Of a stretch of 64,000 bases of DNA, positions 34,881-44,215 are shown piece by piece (position 1 is the first letter of the stretch; each line of letters starts with the position of its first letter). Location: positions 372,001 through 436,000 of the forward strand of contig JADJXF010000009.1 in NCBI GenBank assembly GCA_016715995.1, read 5' to 3'. The notes beneath the pieces were generated by a model. It was not told the origin of the DNA. It ran no database searches and saw only the letters and a program-made list of their open reading frames with translations. Source of the DNA: Flavobacteriales bacterium (GTDB taxonomy: Bacteria; Bacteroidota; Bacteroidia; Flavobacteriales_F; PHOS-HE28). The position numbers and the translations under genes are program-made.

Positions 34881-36083
34881 ATGAAATTCCTGCGAAACCT
34901 CGTCGAAGGCATGAAGCCCACCTTCAGCAAGGGGGGCAAACTGGAGAAGCTGCACTGGGTCTTCGATGGGTTGGAGACCTTCCTCTTCACCCCCGGTCAC
35001 GCCACTGAGCGCGGCGCCCACATCCGCGACGGCATCGACCTGAAGCGGACCATGAGCATCGTGATCACCGCCATGATCCCCTGTCTGCTCTTCGGCATGT
35101 GGAACGTGGGACACCAGCACTATAATGCGTTGGGCTTCCTGCGCGAGGTGGAGGTGGGCTTCTGGCACAAGATGATGTTCGGTGCCGTGAAGGTCCTGCC
35201 GATCGTGGTGGTGAGTTACGGCGTGGGCCTAGGCATCGAGTTCCTCTTCACCAGCATCAAGGGCCATCCCATTCAGGAAGGTTACTTGGTGAGCGGCATG
35301 CTCATCCCCTTGGTGATGCCGGTGGAAACACCCCTTTGGATGGTGGCCGTGGGCTCCGCCTTCGCAGTGATCATCGGCAAGGAGGTCTTCGGCGGAACCG
35401 GAATGAACATTCTTAACGTTGCCCTCACGGCGCGCGCATTCCTCTTCTTCGCGTACCCCACCATGATGAGCGGCGATAAGGTGTGGGTGAGTACCGCCAA
35501 CGACATGAACTTCCCACTGGTGGATGGCTTCAGCGGCGCCACCTCCTTGGGACATGCCGCTGCAGGGAACATTAGCAAGGTGACACCGATGATGGACAGC
35601 TTCTGGGGGCTGGAGGCCGGCAGTATCGGCGAGACCAGCGCGTTCGCCTGTTTGATCGGTGCGGCCGTCCTCATCATCACCGGGATCGGCAGCTGGCGCA
35701 TCATGCTGGCAACACTCCTTGGTGGAGCGGCCATGGCGACCCTTTTCAACTGGGTGGGACCGCAGTTGGATGAGGCGTATACCACCCGCATGTACATGCA
35801 GATCCCCGTGCTGCATCAGCTTGTGCTCGGCGGGTTCATGTTCGGACTGGTCTTCATGGCCACGGATCCCGTGACCGCCACGCAGACCAACACCGGCAAG
35901 TGGATCTACGGATTCCTCATCGGCCTGCTCGCCATCCTCATCCGCGTGGTGAACCCCGCCTATCCAGAGGGCATGATGCTCGCGATCCTCTTCATGAACG
36001 TGATGGCCCCGCTGATCGATCACTACGTGGTGCAGGCCAACATCAAGCGCCGCATGAAGCGCGTCGCGCTGCAAACCGCCTAA
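34881..36083 (+). CDS. nqrB: Na+-NQR subunit B (400 aa)
   Basis: An integral membrane subunit with about ten helices that carries a covalently bound FMN and forms part of the sodium path. The flavinylation motif SGAT is at 218-221, so T221 is the predicted FMN site. Other hallmarks are GYLVSGMLIPLVMPVETPLW, GKEVFGGTGMNILNVALTAR and the C-terminal GFLIGLLAILIRVVNPAYPE. It begins 11 bases after the nqrA stop. ApbE at the operon end supplies the flavin transfer. Confidence 0.97.
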   Translation: MKFLRNLVEGMKPTFSKGGKLEKLHWVFDGLETFLFTPGHATERGAHIRDGIDLKRTMSIVITAMIPCLLFGMWNVGHQHYNALGFLREVEVGFWHKMMFGAVKVLPIVVVSYGVGLGIEFLFTSIKGHPIQEGYLVSGMLIPLVMPVETPLWMVAVGSAFAVIIGKEVFGGTGMNILNVALTARAFLFFAYPTMMSGDKVWVSTANDMNFPLVDGFSGATSLGHAAAGNISKVTPMMDSFWGLEAGSIGETSAFACLIGAAVLIITGIGSWRIMLATLLGGAAMATLFNWVGPQLDEAYTTRMYMQIPVLHQLVLGGFMFGLVFMATDPVTATQTNTGKWIYGFLIGLLAILIRVVNPAYPEGMMLAILFMNVMAPLIDHYVVQANIKRRMKRVALQTA

Positions 36084-36087
36084 GACC

Positions 36088-36912
36088 ATGGCCCTCGATA
36101 AGAACAGCAATTCGTTCACCTTCATCTTCACGATCATCCTCGTGGTGGTGGTGGGTACCGTGCTGGCCGTGACCTTCCTCGCGCTGAAGGAGCCCTATGC
36201 GGAGAACGTGCGCCGTGAGAAGATGCAGAACATCCTCGCGAGCGTGAAAGTTAAGGTGGAACGTGATGCAGCTCCGGAGAAGTACAAGCTGCTCGTGCGC
36301 GAGGGCCTGCTCATTGATGCGCAAGGCCGCGTGATCGAAGGCGGTAATCGCGATGCGGTGAACGGCGATGCTTTCATGCTGGATGTGATTAAGCAGTACA
36401 AGGACGCGAAGGCCGGTGTGCTGAAAGCCGAGGACATGAAGTACCCGGTGTACATGGCTGCCGTCGAGGGCAAGGAGCTCTTCGTGCTGCCCATGGTGGG
36501 TACTGGACTTTGGGGTCCGGTATGGGGCTATGTGAGCGTGGAGAGCGATGGCCGCACCATCTTCGGCAGCACCTTCGATCACAAGGGCGAGACTCCCGGC
36601 CTCGGCGCTGAGATCGCTACGCCGGTCTTCTACGATCAGTTCCCCGGGAAGACCTTCACTGATGAGGACGGATCGTTCACCAGCATCAAGGTCTACAAAG
36701 GCGGCTCACAGACCACCGACCCGCACGGCGTGGACGGCATCAGCGGCGGCACCATCACCAGCGATGGCGTACACAAAATGCTGGAGGAAACGTTGGTCAT
36801 CTACGACAAGTACCTGAAGTCAACTGTTGCCGTGCCGACCTCGATCGAGCCGGCCCAGACCGATTCCCTTGCGGTGGACACCACCAGCACCCTCAGCACC
36901 CTGCAACCATGA
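36088..36912 (+). CDS. nqrC: Na+-NQR subunit C (274 aa)
   Basis: One N-terminal helix (about 10-32) anchors a periplasmic FMN-binding domain. The second covalent FMN site is T222 in ISGGTITSDG, matching the ApbE target motif. GLWGPVWGYVSVESDG and FDHKGETPGLGAEI are family signatures. The last ~30 residues (STVAVPTSIEPAQ onward) are a Thr/Ser-rich extension of low complexity. It starts 4 bases after nqrB and overlaps nqrD by 4 bases. Confidence 0.96.
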   Translation: MALDKNSNSFTFIFTIILVVVVGTVLAVTFLALKEPYAENVRREKMQNILASVKVKVERDAAPEKYKLLVREGLLIDAQGRVIEGGNRDAVNGDAFMLDVIKQYKDAKAGVLKAEDMKYPVYMAAVEGKELFVLPMVGTGLWGPVWGYVSVESDGRTIFGSTFDHKGETPGLGAEIATPVFYDQFPGKTFTDEDGSFTSIKVYKGGSQTTDPHGVDGISGGTITSDGVHKMLEETLVIYDKYLKSTVAVPTSIEPAQTDSLAVDTTSTLSTLQP

Positions 36913-37586
36913 GCACGGAAACCGCAGCACCGGCGAAACCAGCCGACGGGCTCTTCAGCAAGAAGAACCGCAAGCTCATCACCGACCCGCTGAACGACAA
37001 CAACCCCATCACCGTGCAGGTCCTGGGCATCTGCTCGGCGCTGGCCATCACCGTGAAGCTTGAGAACGCACTGGTGATGAGCGCCAGCGTGATGGCCGTG
37101 CTGATCGCGGGTAACATGATCATCAGCGCGCTGCGCAACCTGATCCCGGGCCGCATCCGCATCATCGCCCAGCTCGTGATCGCCGCTGGCTTGGTGACGC
37201 TGGTGGACATCATCCTGAAGGCATACGTGTACGATGTGAGCAAGCAGGTGGGTGTTTACGTCGGGCTGATCATCACCAACTGCATCCTCATGGGCCGATT
37301 CGAAGCGTACGCCATGGGCAACAAGCCCATCCCCAGCGCCATGGATGCTATCGGCAACAGCCTCGGCTACGCGTGGATCCTGGTAGCGGTGGCATTCTTC
37401 CGCGAGCTCTTCGGCAACGGTTCGCTCATGGGCCTCCGCATCATCCCGGAGAGCTTCTACGCCATGAATGGCGGCGGCTACTTCAACAACAACATGATGA
37501 TCCTGCCGCCGATGGCGCTTGTCATCGTGGGCATCATCATCTGGATCCAGCGAGCACGCAACACCAAGCTCATCGAGCAAGCCTAA
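36909..37586 (+). CDS. nqrD: Na+-NQR subunit D (225 aa)
   Basis: A six-helix membrane subunit, homologous to NqrE and RnfE, that with NqrE binds the intramembrane iron centre. Signatures: NPITVQVLGICSALAITVKL, LGLIITNCILMGR-type segment (VGLIITNCILMGRFEAYAMG) with the Cys ligand region, and GNSLGYAWILVAVAFFRELF. A cytoplasmic N-terminal ~25 residues precede the first helix. It overlaps nqrC by ATGA. Confidence 0.96.
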   Translation: MSTETAAPAKPADGLFSKKNRKLITDPLNDNNPITVQVLGICSALAITVKLENALVMSASVMAVLIAGNMIISALRNLIPGRIRIIAQLVIAAGLVTLVDIILKAYVYDVSKQVGVYVGLIITNCILMGRFEAYAMGNKPIPSAMDAIGNSLGYAWILVAVAFFRELFGNGSLMGLRIIPESFYAMNGGGYFNNNMMILPPMALVIVGIIIWIQRARNTKLIEQA

Positions 37587-37598
37587 TCATAGCAAGCC

Positions 37599-38213
37599 AT
37601 GAACCTGGTCAACATCTTCGTCAAGGCGATCTTCATCGAGAACATGATCTTCGCTTACTTCCTGGGCATGTGCTCCTACCTGGCCGTGAGCAAGACGGTG
37701 AAGACGGCCGTGGGCTTGGGAGCCGCGGTGATCTTCGTGCTGGGCGTGACCGTTCCGGTGAACTACCTGCTCGAGAACTACGTGCTGAAGCAGGGCGCGC
37801 TCTCCTGGCTGGGCGCTGGCTTCGCCGAGATCGACCTCAGTTTCCTCTCCTTCATCATGTTCATCGCCGTGGTGGCCGCCATCGTGCAGCTGGTGGAGAT
37901 GGTGGTGGAGAAGTTCGCACCCGCGCTCTACGGCGCGTTGGGCATCTTCCTTCCGCTGATCGCCGTCAACTGCTCGATCCTTGGCGGCGCGCTCTTCATG
38001 CAGGAGCGCCAGTACAGCACCATCGCTGAGGCCAGCAGCTTCGCGCTCGGCAGCGGCGTGGGCTGGTTCCTGGCCATCGTGGCCATCGCGGCCATCCGCG
38101 AGAAGATCCGCTATAGCGATGTGCCTGCTCCCTTGCGCGGCCTTGGCATCACCTTCATCATCACCGGCCTCATGGGCATCGCCTTCATGGCGTTCATGGG
38201 CATCAAGATCTGA
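37599..38213 (+). CDS. nqrE: Na+-NQR subunit E (204 aa)
   Basis: Six membrane helices with inverted topology relative to NqrD. It begins MNLVNIFVKAIFIENMIFAY, contains FLGMCSYLAVSKTV with the conserved Cys of the iron site, and PLIAVNCSILGGALFMQER with the second. Length equals the family's. It starts 12 bases after nqrD. Confidence 0.96.
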   Translation: MNLVNIFVKAIFIENMIFAYFLGMCSYLAVSKTVKTAVGLGAAVIFVLGVTVPVNYLLENYVLKQGALSWLGAGFAEIDLSFLSFIMFIAVVAAIVQLVEMVVEKFAPALYGALGIFLPLIAVNCSILGGALFMQERQYSTIAEASSFALGSGVGWFLAIVAIAAIREKIRYSDVPAPLRGLGITFIITGLMGIAFMAFMGIKI

Positions 38214-38219
38214 TCATCG

Positions 38220-39527
38220 ATGGGCCCTACCATCCTCATCACTCTGGCGGTCTTCCTGGCCGTGACACTGCTGCTCGTGGGCATATTGCTTTACGCCAAA
38301 GCGAAGCTCACGCCCAGCGGCCTCGTGAAGATCCGCATCAACGGGGAGAAGACCATCGAGGTGGCCGCAGGCAGCACCCTGCTCAGCACCCTCGGCGAGC
38401 AGAAGATCTTCCTGCCCAGCGCCTGCGGCGGCGGCGGCACGTGCGCCATGTGCAAGTGTCAGGTACTGGAAGGCGGCGGCGAGATCCTGCCCACCGAAGC
38501 GCCCTACTTCAGCCGCAAGGCGATTGCGGAGAAATGGCGACTTGGTTGCCAGGTGAAGGTGAAGCAGGACATGGACATCAAGGTGCCCGAGGAGATCTTC
38601 GGCATCAAGAAGTGGGAATGCGAGGTGGTCTCGAACTACAACGTGGCCAGCTTCATCAAGGAGTTCGTGGTGAAGCTGCCTCCGGGTGAGACGCTCCACT
38701 TCGAGGCCGGCGGTTACATCCAGATCGATGTGCCGCCCTGCGAGGTCGATTTCAAGAACATCGACATCACCGCGCATCCGGAACTTGTAGCGCTAGGCCG
38801 TGATCCACAGGACTTCAAGCCCGAATGGGACAAGTACAAGCTCTGGGACCTGAAGATGAAGAACCCGGAGCCCATCTTCCGCGCGTACTCCATGGCCAAC
38901 CACCCGGCCGAGGGCAACATCGTGATGCTGAACATCCGCATCGCCACGCCGCCATGGGACCGCGCCAAGAATGGCTGGATGGACGTGAACCCCGGCATCT
39001 GCAGCAGCTTCGTCTTCAACTGCAAGCCCGGCGACAAGGTCACCATCAGCGGACCATACGGCGAGTTCTTCATCAAGGAGACCGGCGCCGAGATGCTCTA
39101 CATAGGTGGCGGCGCGGGCATGGCCCCCATGCGCTCGCACCTCTTCCACCTCTTCCACACGCTGAAGAGCGGGCGCAAGGTCACTTACTGGTACGGCGGC
39201 CGGAGCAAGCGCGAGCTCTTCTACCTGGAGCACTTCAACAGCATCGCGCGTGAGTTCCCCAACTTCAAGTTCTTCGTGGTGCTCAGCGAGCCGCATCCCG
39301 ATGACAACTGGAAGGTGAAGAAGGACGTGAACGATCCCGAAGGCGACGGCTTCACTGGATTCGTTCACCAAGCAGTGATCGACCAGTACCTGAAGAAGCA
39401 CGAGTCCCCGGAGGACATCGAATTCTACTTCTGCGGACCGCCCATGATGAACGCCGCCGTGCTGAAGATGGTGGACGACTGGGGCGTGCCCAAGGAGAAT
39501 GTGGCCTTCGACGACTTCGGCGGATGA
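38220..39527 (+). CDS. nqrF: Na+-NQR subunit F, NADH-oxidising flavoprotein (435 aa)
   Basis: The entry point for electrons from NADH. One N-terminal helix (4-24) is followed by a 2Fe-2S ferredoxin domain with cysteines C69, C75 and C78 (SACGGGGTCAMCKC) and a fourth near 112 (LGCQVK). The FAD domain shows RAYSMANHP, and the NADH domain GGGAGMAPMRSHLFH with the C-terminal YFCGPPMMNAAV and FDDFGG. Six bases separate it from nqrE and its stop overlaps apbE. Confidence 0.97.
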   Translation: MGPTILITLAVFLAVTLLLVGILLYAKAKLTPSGLVKIRINGEKTIEVAAGSTLLSTLGEQKIFLPSACGGGGTCAMCKCQVLEGGGEILPTEAPYFSRKAIAEKWRLGCQVKVKQDMDIKVPEEIFGIKKWECEVVSNYNVASFIKEFVVKLPPGETLHFEAGGYIQIDVPPCEVDFKNIDITAHPELVALGRDPQDFKPEWDKYKLWDLKMKNPEPIFRAYSMANHPAEGNIVMLNIRIATPPWDRAKNGWMDVNPGICSSFVFNCKPGDKVTISGPYGEFFIKETGAEMLYIGGGAGMAPMRSHLFHLFHTLKSGRKVTYWYGGRSKRELFYLEHFNSIAREFPNFKFFVVLSEPHPDDNWKVKKDVNDPEGDGFTGFVHQAVIDQYLKKHESPEDIEFYFCGPPMMNAAVLKMVDDWGVPKENVAFDDFGG

Positions 39528-40567
39528 TCGCGCTCACCAATGCAATTGGAAAGTCCCGCCGAGCGCGGGGCTTTCTGTTCGTGCTCATCGCGGGCGCGCT
39601 CTGGGGGTGCGGCTTGAACAGGAGCGATTGGACCAACCTGCAAGGCAAAGCGCAGGGCACCACCTTCACCATCACGTATCGTGATTCGCTTGGTCACGAC
39701 CTGAGCGCACCGGTCGACAGCCTCTTCCGTTTAATTGACCGCAGTCTGAGCCTCTGGGATAGCACCAGCACCATCGTGCGCTTCAATGCCGCTGCCGATT
39801 CCTTCTCCACGGACGACCGCCACTTCCAAGTGGTGCTGGCGTTATCCCGCCAGCAATGGAACAGCACCGACGGCGCCTTCGACCCTACGGTGTTGCCGTT
39901 AGTCCGCGCTTGGGGTCTTGGGAAGCAGGGAAGGGCTGAGCTCGACACCGCCGCTGTGGATAGCCTGATGCGCTGCGTGGGCATGCCGCGCATCCGCATC
40001 CCCGACAGTTGGGAGGGGCATGGTGGCCCGCTGGTGTTCCGCAAGAGCGATGCGTGCGTGCAGTTCGATCCCAATGGCATTGCGCAGGGCTACACGGTGG
40101 ACATGCTGGCATTGCTGCTGCGCCTGCGTGGCATCGAACGCTACATGGTGGAGGTAGGGGGCGAGGTGCGCACCAGTGGCGCCAACGAGCGCGGCGGGCC
40201 GTGGACCATCCAGATCGATAAGCCGGTTGAAGGCGATGCGCACAAGCAGCAGACCGTCGTGCCACTGCGCGATCGCAGCCTCGCCACCAGCGGCAATTAT
40301 CGCAAGTTCATCGAGATTGGCGGCATGCGCTATGGTCACACGATTGACCCGCGTTCCGGGCGGCCCGCCATGAGCGCCTTGCTCAGCGCCAGCGTAGTCG
40401 CCGATGATTGCGCCACCGCCGATGCCTTAGGCACCGCGCTGATGGTGATGGGGCCGGATGCAGCAAAGGCATGGCTCGCTGCCCACCGAGAGGTGGAGGG
40501 CTACCTGATCAGCGACGATGGGATGGGCGGGTATGCGGTGTGGATGACGGAGGGGTGGCCAGAGTGA
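39524..40567 (+). CDS. apbE: FAD:protein FMN transferase ApbE (347 aa)
   Basis: Transfers FMN from FAD to the threonines of NqrB and NqrC in the periplasm. The N-terminus has a lipobox-like LIAGALWGC (C29), so it is probably a lipoprotein. Family motifs: AQGTTFTITY, LSLWDSTSTIVRFN, the substrate loop ATSGNYRKFIE and the metal site YGHTIDPRSGRP with DCATADALGTALMVMG. It overlaps nqrF by 4 bases, so the maturation enzyme is made with its targets. Confidence 0.95.
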   Translation: MIALTNAIGKSRRARGFLFVLIAGALWGCGLNRSDWTNLQGKAQGTTFTITYRDSLGHDLSAPVDSLFRLIDRSLSLWDSTSTIVRFNAAADSFSTDDRHFQVVLALSRQQWNSTDGAFDPTVLPLVRAWGLGKQGRAELDTAAVDSLMRCVGMPRIRIPDSWEGHGGPLVFRKSDACVQFDPNGIAQGYTVDMLALLLRLRGIERYMVEVGGEVRTSGANERGGPWTIQIDKPVEGDAHKQQTVVPLRDRSLATSGNYRKFIEIGGMRYGHTIDPRSGRPAMSALLSASVVADDCATADALGTALMVMGPDAAKAWLAAHREVEGYLISDDGMGGYAVWMTEGWPE

Positions 40568-40603
40568 CGGCCTTCAACCCTCAACCTGCCTTCTGTTCAA
40601 CCT

Positions 40604-40816
40604 TCAACCCCCAACCTCTTCCCGCCGACACTTCTCCTCCGGCCGGGCCCCACAGTATCCGCAGCCCCCGCCCTCCGCCTGCACCAAGGGGTTGTTGCTG
40701 GCGCAAGTGCCGGCGAACTCGCCACCCTTCTTGGCCCAGATTTTCACGGCGATGCCCGCGAAGGCCAAGGCCACGAGGCCGATGCCGAGGAGGACGGTGA
40801 GGAGTACGGTGCTCAT
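40604..40816 (-). CDS. Small membrane protein with C-terminal CxxC motif (70 aa)
   Basis: One membrane helix (about 5-25, LLTVLLGIGLVALAFAGIAV) is followed by KIWAKKGGEFAGTCASNNP and a Cys-rich tail with CGYCGARPEEKC. This small protein is widespread in Bacteroidota, often beside nqr/apbE, and has no assigned function. The CxxC pairs suggest metal or cluster binding, which is inference. Its stop codon lies in a run of CAACCCTCAACC-type repeats shared with the giant protein gene. It converges on apbE and diverges from bshA. Confidence 0.85.
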   Translation of the reverse strand: MSTVLLTVLLGIGLVALAFAGIAVKIWAKKGGEFAGTCASNNPLVQAEGGGCGYCGARPEEKCRREEVGG

Positions 40817-40875
40817 GGCGCCACGAAGGTAGAGTCGCTGCGCTCGTGCCATCGAATTGAGCCGGGCGCAACCCC

Positions 40876-40883
40876 GACCTTTG
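40876..40883 (+). promoter_or_regulatory. -7-like element (GACCTTTG) 5 bases before bshA
   Basis: GACCTTTG differs from TAnnTTTG at the first base only and ends 5 bases before the ATG at 40889. Confidence 0.4.
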
Positions 40884-40888
40884 CGCCG

Positions 40889-42019
40889 ATGCGCATCGGC
40901 ATAGTCTGTTACCCCACCTTCGGTGGAAGCGGCGTGGTGGCCACCGAACTGGGCATGGCCCTCGCGGAGAAAGGCCACATCGTCCATTTCATCACCTACG
41001 ACCGCCCGGTGCGGCTGCGCGACCATCCCAACGTGTTCTACCACGAGGTGCGCGTGAGCGACTATCCGCTGTTCGACTACCAGCCGTACGAACTCGTGCT
41101 CACCAGCAAGCTTGTGGATGTGGCCCGGTACGAGGGCCTCGACCTGATGCATGTCCACTACGCCATCCCGCACGCCAGCGCCGCGTGGATGGCGCAGCGC
41201 ATCCTGGCCTCGTATGGGAAGTTCGTGCCCTTCATCACCACCTTGCACGGCACGGACATCACGCTTGTGGGCCGCGATCCCAGCTTCGAGCCGGTGATCA
41301 CCTTCAGCATGGAGCGCAGCAACGCGGTCACTGCGGTGAGCGAGAGCCTGAAGCGCGACACGTACGCGCACTTCCCGTTGAAGCGCGAGATCCGGGTCAT
41401 CCCCAATTTCGTGTGCATGGACACTTACCGCCACTCGCCGGACCCCGCGCTGCGCGCCCGCTACGCGCCCAACGACGAGGCCTTGCTGGTGCATGTGTCC
41501 AACTTCCGCGCGGTGAAGCGCGTGGAGGACGTGGTGAGCATGTTCAAGCTGCTGCGGAAGAAGCTGCCAGCCCGGCTGCTGTTGATCGGCGATGGGCCGG
41601 AGCGGCAGCGGATCGAGAACCTGTGCCGCCACGACAGCGCTTGCGAGTCGGTCCACTTCCTGGGCAAGATGACGCGCCCGGAGGAGGTGGTGGCGAGCTG
41701 CGACCTCTTCGTGCTGACCAGCGAGACCGAGAGCTTTGGCTTGGCGGCCCTGGAGGCTATGGCCTGCGGCGTGCCGGTGGTGTGCAACAAGACAGGCGGC
41801 CTGCCCGAGGTGGTTGTGCACGGCCGGAGCGGGCTGATGAGCGAGGTGGGCGATGTGGAGACGATGGCAGCGAACGCACTCACCATCCTTCGCGATGGGG
41901 AGAGCCGCGCGCGCTTCCGCGCCGGTGCCTTGGAGCAGGCCGCGAACTTCGACCTGGACAAGGTGCTGCCCCTCTACGAGGCGCTCTACGAAGAGGTGGT
42001 GGCCGAAGTGAAGGCGTGA
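40889..42019 (+). CDS. bshA: N-acetyl-alpha-D-glucosaminyl L-malate synthase, bacillithiol pathway (376 aa)
   Basis: A GT4 glycosyltransferase that joins GlcNAc from UDP-GlcNAc to L-malate, the first step of bacillithiol synthesis. The N-terminal CYPTFGGSGVVATELG is the BshA signature, followed by HVHYAIPHASAAWMA, TLHGTDITLVG and the C-terminal nucleotide-sugar site SETESFGLAALEAMACGVPV. Length is standard. bshB and bshC are not in the window. The next gene starts within its stop codon. Confidence 0.95.
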   Translation: MRIGIVCYPTFGGSGVVATELGMALAEKGHIVHFITYDRPVRLRDHPNVFYHEVRVSDYPLFDYQPYELVLTSKLVDVARYEGLDLMHVHYAIPHASAAWMAQRILASYGKFVPFITTLHGTDITLVGRDPSFEPVITFSMERSNAVTAVSESLKRDTYAHFPLKREIRVIPNFVCMDTYRHSPDPALRARYAPNDEALLVHVSNFRAVKRVEDVVSMFKLLRKKLPARLLLIGDGPERQRIENLCRHDSACESVHFLGKMTRPEEVVASCDLFVLTSETESFGLAALEAMACGVPVVCNKTGGLPEVVVHGRSGLMSEVGDVETMAANALTILRDGESRARFRAGALEQAANFDLDKVLPLYEALYEEVVAEVKA

Positions 42020-42573
42020 TGGAGCAGTTCAGTGCGCATGTCAGCATCGACCGGCGGGAAGGACGAACCAGCGTGGTGATAATGGCGCGCGCCAGCCTAA
42101 CGCAACGCATCCTATTGTTGGGCTGGCTCCTGGCCTGGCTTGCCGCCGGAATCGTGGTGATCGTGGAACGCACGCGCCTACCTGATGGTGATCCCGTGCG
42201 GCAATTCATGCTCGCCTTTCTCGCCTTCTGGGCCTATTTCCTTGTGGTCATCGGGCGGGCGGCGCTGTGGCGCTGGAAGGGCGTTGAGCTCTGGCGCGTG
42301 AAGGATGGCGTGCTCACCATCAAGGACAGCATCTTGGGATATGGCCGCGCGAGCAACTACTTTGCCGACAACATCCAGCAGCTCGGCCTGCTCAAGCTGG
42401 ACCGCACCAGCTGGAAGGCGCAGTGGAACGACAGCGTGTGGGTGATTGGCGGAGAGCGCCTGGGCTTCGAGCACCTAGGCCGGAAAGTGGTGCTGGGCAA
42501 GGGCCTCACGGATGAGGAGGCGCGCCGCTTGGCCATCGTCCTGAGGGATGCCCTGCGGAAAGAGCGGACCTGA
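42019..42573 (+). CDS. Two-helix membrane protein of unknown function (184 aa)
   Basis: Two hydrophobic segments (about 30-50 and 64-84) form a hairpin; the remainder (85-184) is a soluble domain (GVELWRVKDGVLTIKDSILG ... RASNYFADNIQQLGLLKLDR), rather like bacterial PH-type domains attached to membrane hairpins. The ATG overlaps the bshA TGA, so it is co-translated with bshA, but a role in bacillithiol synthesis is not supported. It converges on the next gene with 2 bases between stops. Confidence 0.75.
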   Translation: MEQFSAHVSIDRREGRTSVVIMARASLTQRILLLGWLLAWLAAGIVVIVERTRLPDGDPVRQFMLAFLAFWAYFLVVIGRAALWRWKGVELWRVKDGVLTIKDSILGYGRASNYFADNIQQLGLLKLDRTSWKAQWNDSVWVIGGERLGFEHLGRKVVLGKGLTDEEARRLAIVLRDALRKERT

Positions 42574-42575
42574 GC

Positions 42576-44081
42576 CTACTGTTTCGCCTTCCGTTCCCTC
42601 AGCTTCCCTACCAGATCCGCGATCTGATCGGCGCTCAGGCTCTTACCAGCGATCCTCCGGTCGCCATCCACCAGGAAGACCTTTGGCGTGCTGAAGACAT
42701 CCCAGGTGTCGGCGTAGTTGAGGCTCTCGATGGTGGTGTGCTTGGGGATGAACTGGCGCGGGTCCTTCTTCGCCTCGGTGAAGACGTGGTAGGTGAGGCC
42801 CACGTTGATCCAATCGAAATCATTCTCGCGGATGAACTTCTTCCAATCCTCGAAGAGCTTCTCCTCCACGGCCTTGGCCACGGTATACACCTCGATGCCC
42901 ATCGGCTGGAGCTTCTCCTTGTATACTTTATGGATTTCCGGCAGTTCCTTCTTGCAATGCCCGCAATGCGGATCCCAGAAGATGATGACCACATAGTCCT
43001 GCGGCAGGTCGTAGTAATTGATCCAGCGCTGCTCGGTGGTGTCGGTCAGGCAGAGGTAGGGCGCCTTGCGGCCGATGGTGAGCGGCGCCATCTTCTTCGC
43101 ACGCGTGCACAGCGTGTCGATCTTGCCGGCGCTCATCCAATCCACGCGGGTGGGCTGGCCGCCCTTGGGGCAGTAATACGTGAGGGCCATGTGAACGAAC
43201 ACGGCGTCCATGCCCATGATGTCGCTCGTCTCGAACTTGTGCGTGAGGTTGTGCACCACGTACTTGAAGGTCTCCTTCGCGTTGCCGGTGCGGGCGATCA
43301 ATTCATCCGCCAGGCGGTTGATGGTGTCGGGGACCTGCGGCACCACCTTGGTGATGTACTCCTCGAACTTGTTGCCGAACACCGGCACGCGCACGATGCG
43401 GTCGTCCGTGAGGTCGAAGTTGTCCCAGAAATGCGCGCGGTACTGATAATAGGCGGCGGTGCTGTCCACGTTGCCGTTGGCTTTGCGCGGCTCGGGCAGG
43501 TCCACCGCCATGCTCATCTTCACCAATGAGGATACGAGCATGCCGGGGTTGTTGGTCACCAGGTCGCGCTGGTACTGTTTCACGCGCTTGTCCAGTTCTT
43601 CCATACGTGCCTTCACGGCCGCACGGGCATCTGCCTCTTTGGCGGCATCATACTGCGCGCGCAGCGCATCGCCGTCGGTCTTGCGGTCGTTCAGGAAACG
43701 GATGTAGCCGATGAAGAGCTCGTTCTCCTTGCTCTGCTTCACCTGCAGAGAGGGGAGGAGGTCGTCCATACGCGTGGCCACCTTGATCACGGGCTCGTTC
43801 ACCACCAGCTCGAAGTACTTCGGGCCGGGCACTACCACGGCATATACGCCGGCGGGGTAGCCCTTGGCCTTCTTGAAGACCGCGATCGACTTGCCATCGA
43901 CGATGGCCGTGTCGTTGTAATAGAGCTTGCTGCCGTAGTAATTGGCCAGGTACACCGTATCGCCTTTGGCCATACCGGCGATCTGCGCCTCGATGACGCG
44001 TTTGGGGCCATCGTCCTGGGCGGCAAGGACCGTAGCGAGCAGAAGCGGGGCGTTGAGCAGGAGGAGGGCTCTGATCAGCAT
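42576..44081 (-). CDS. Periplasmic thioredoxin-like protein with DUF4369/DUF5106-type N-terminus (501 aa)
   Basis: A signal peptide (about 1-21) precedes a DUF4369-like beta domain (IEAQIAGMAKGDTVYLANYY) and a long helical region. The C-terminal ~165 residues are a TlpA/ResA-type thioredoxin fold with the CxxC pair C373-C376 (FWDPHCGHCKKELPEIHK). It is likely a periplasmic thiol-disulfide oxidoreductase. The Met at 44081 is the only start that gives a signal peptide. Its own -7 element lies 28 bases upstream. Confidence 0.88.
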   Translation of the reverse strand: MLIRALLLLNAPLLLATVLAAQDDGPKRVIEAQIAGMAKGDTVYLANYYGSKLYYNDTAIVDGKSIAVFKKAKGYPAGVYAVVVPGPKYFELVVNEPVIKVATRMDDLLPSLQVKQSKENELFIGYIRFLNDRKTDGDALRAQYDAAKEADARAAVKARMEELDKRVKQYQRDLVTNNPGMLVSSLVKMSMAVDLPEPRKANGNVDSTAAYYQYRAHFWDNFDLTDDRIVRVPVFGNKFEEYITKVVPQVPDTINRLADELIARTGNAKETFKYVVHNLTHKFETSDIMGMDAVFVHMALTYYCPKGGQPTRVDWMSAGKIDTLCTRAKKMAPLTIGRKAPYLCLTDTTEQRWINYYDLPQDYVVIIFWDPHCGHCKKELPEIHKVYKEKLQPMGIEVYTVAKAVEEKLFEDWKKFIRENDFDWINVGLTYHVFTEAKKDPRQFIPKHTTIESLNYADTWDVFSTPKVFLVDGDRRIAGKSLSADQIADLVGKLRERKAKQ

Positions 44082-44109
44082 GGGTTCATACCCGTTCCGA
44101 CGGGCGCGG

Positions 44110-44117
44110 TAAATGTA
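44110..44117 (-). promoter_or_regulatory. -7 element (TACATTTA) of the thioredoxin-like gene
   Basis: Reads TACATTTA on the minus strand; a TTG about 23 bases upstream could be the -33 element. Confidence 0.45.
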
Positions 44118-44215
44118 GAAGCGGGGTCGCGGCGCGTTGGCAAGGATTGTTCCATCGACGCAGGCCTCAACGAATGCCGGTGCCCGGAGGGTCGTTAACA
44201 AGTGTCAAGCCGCCA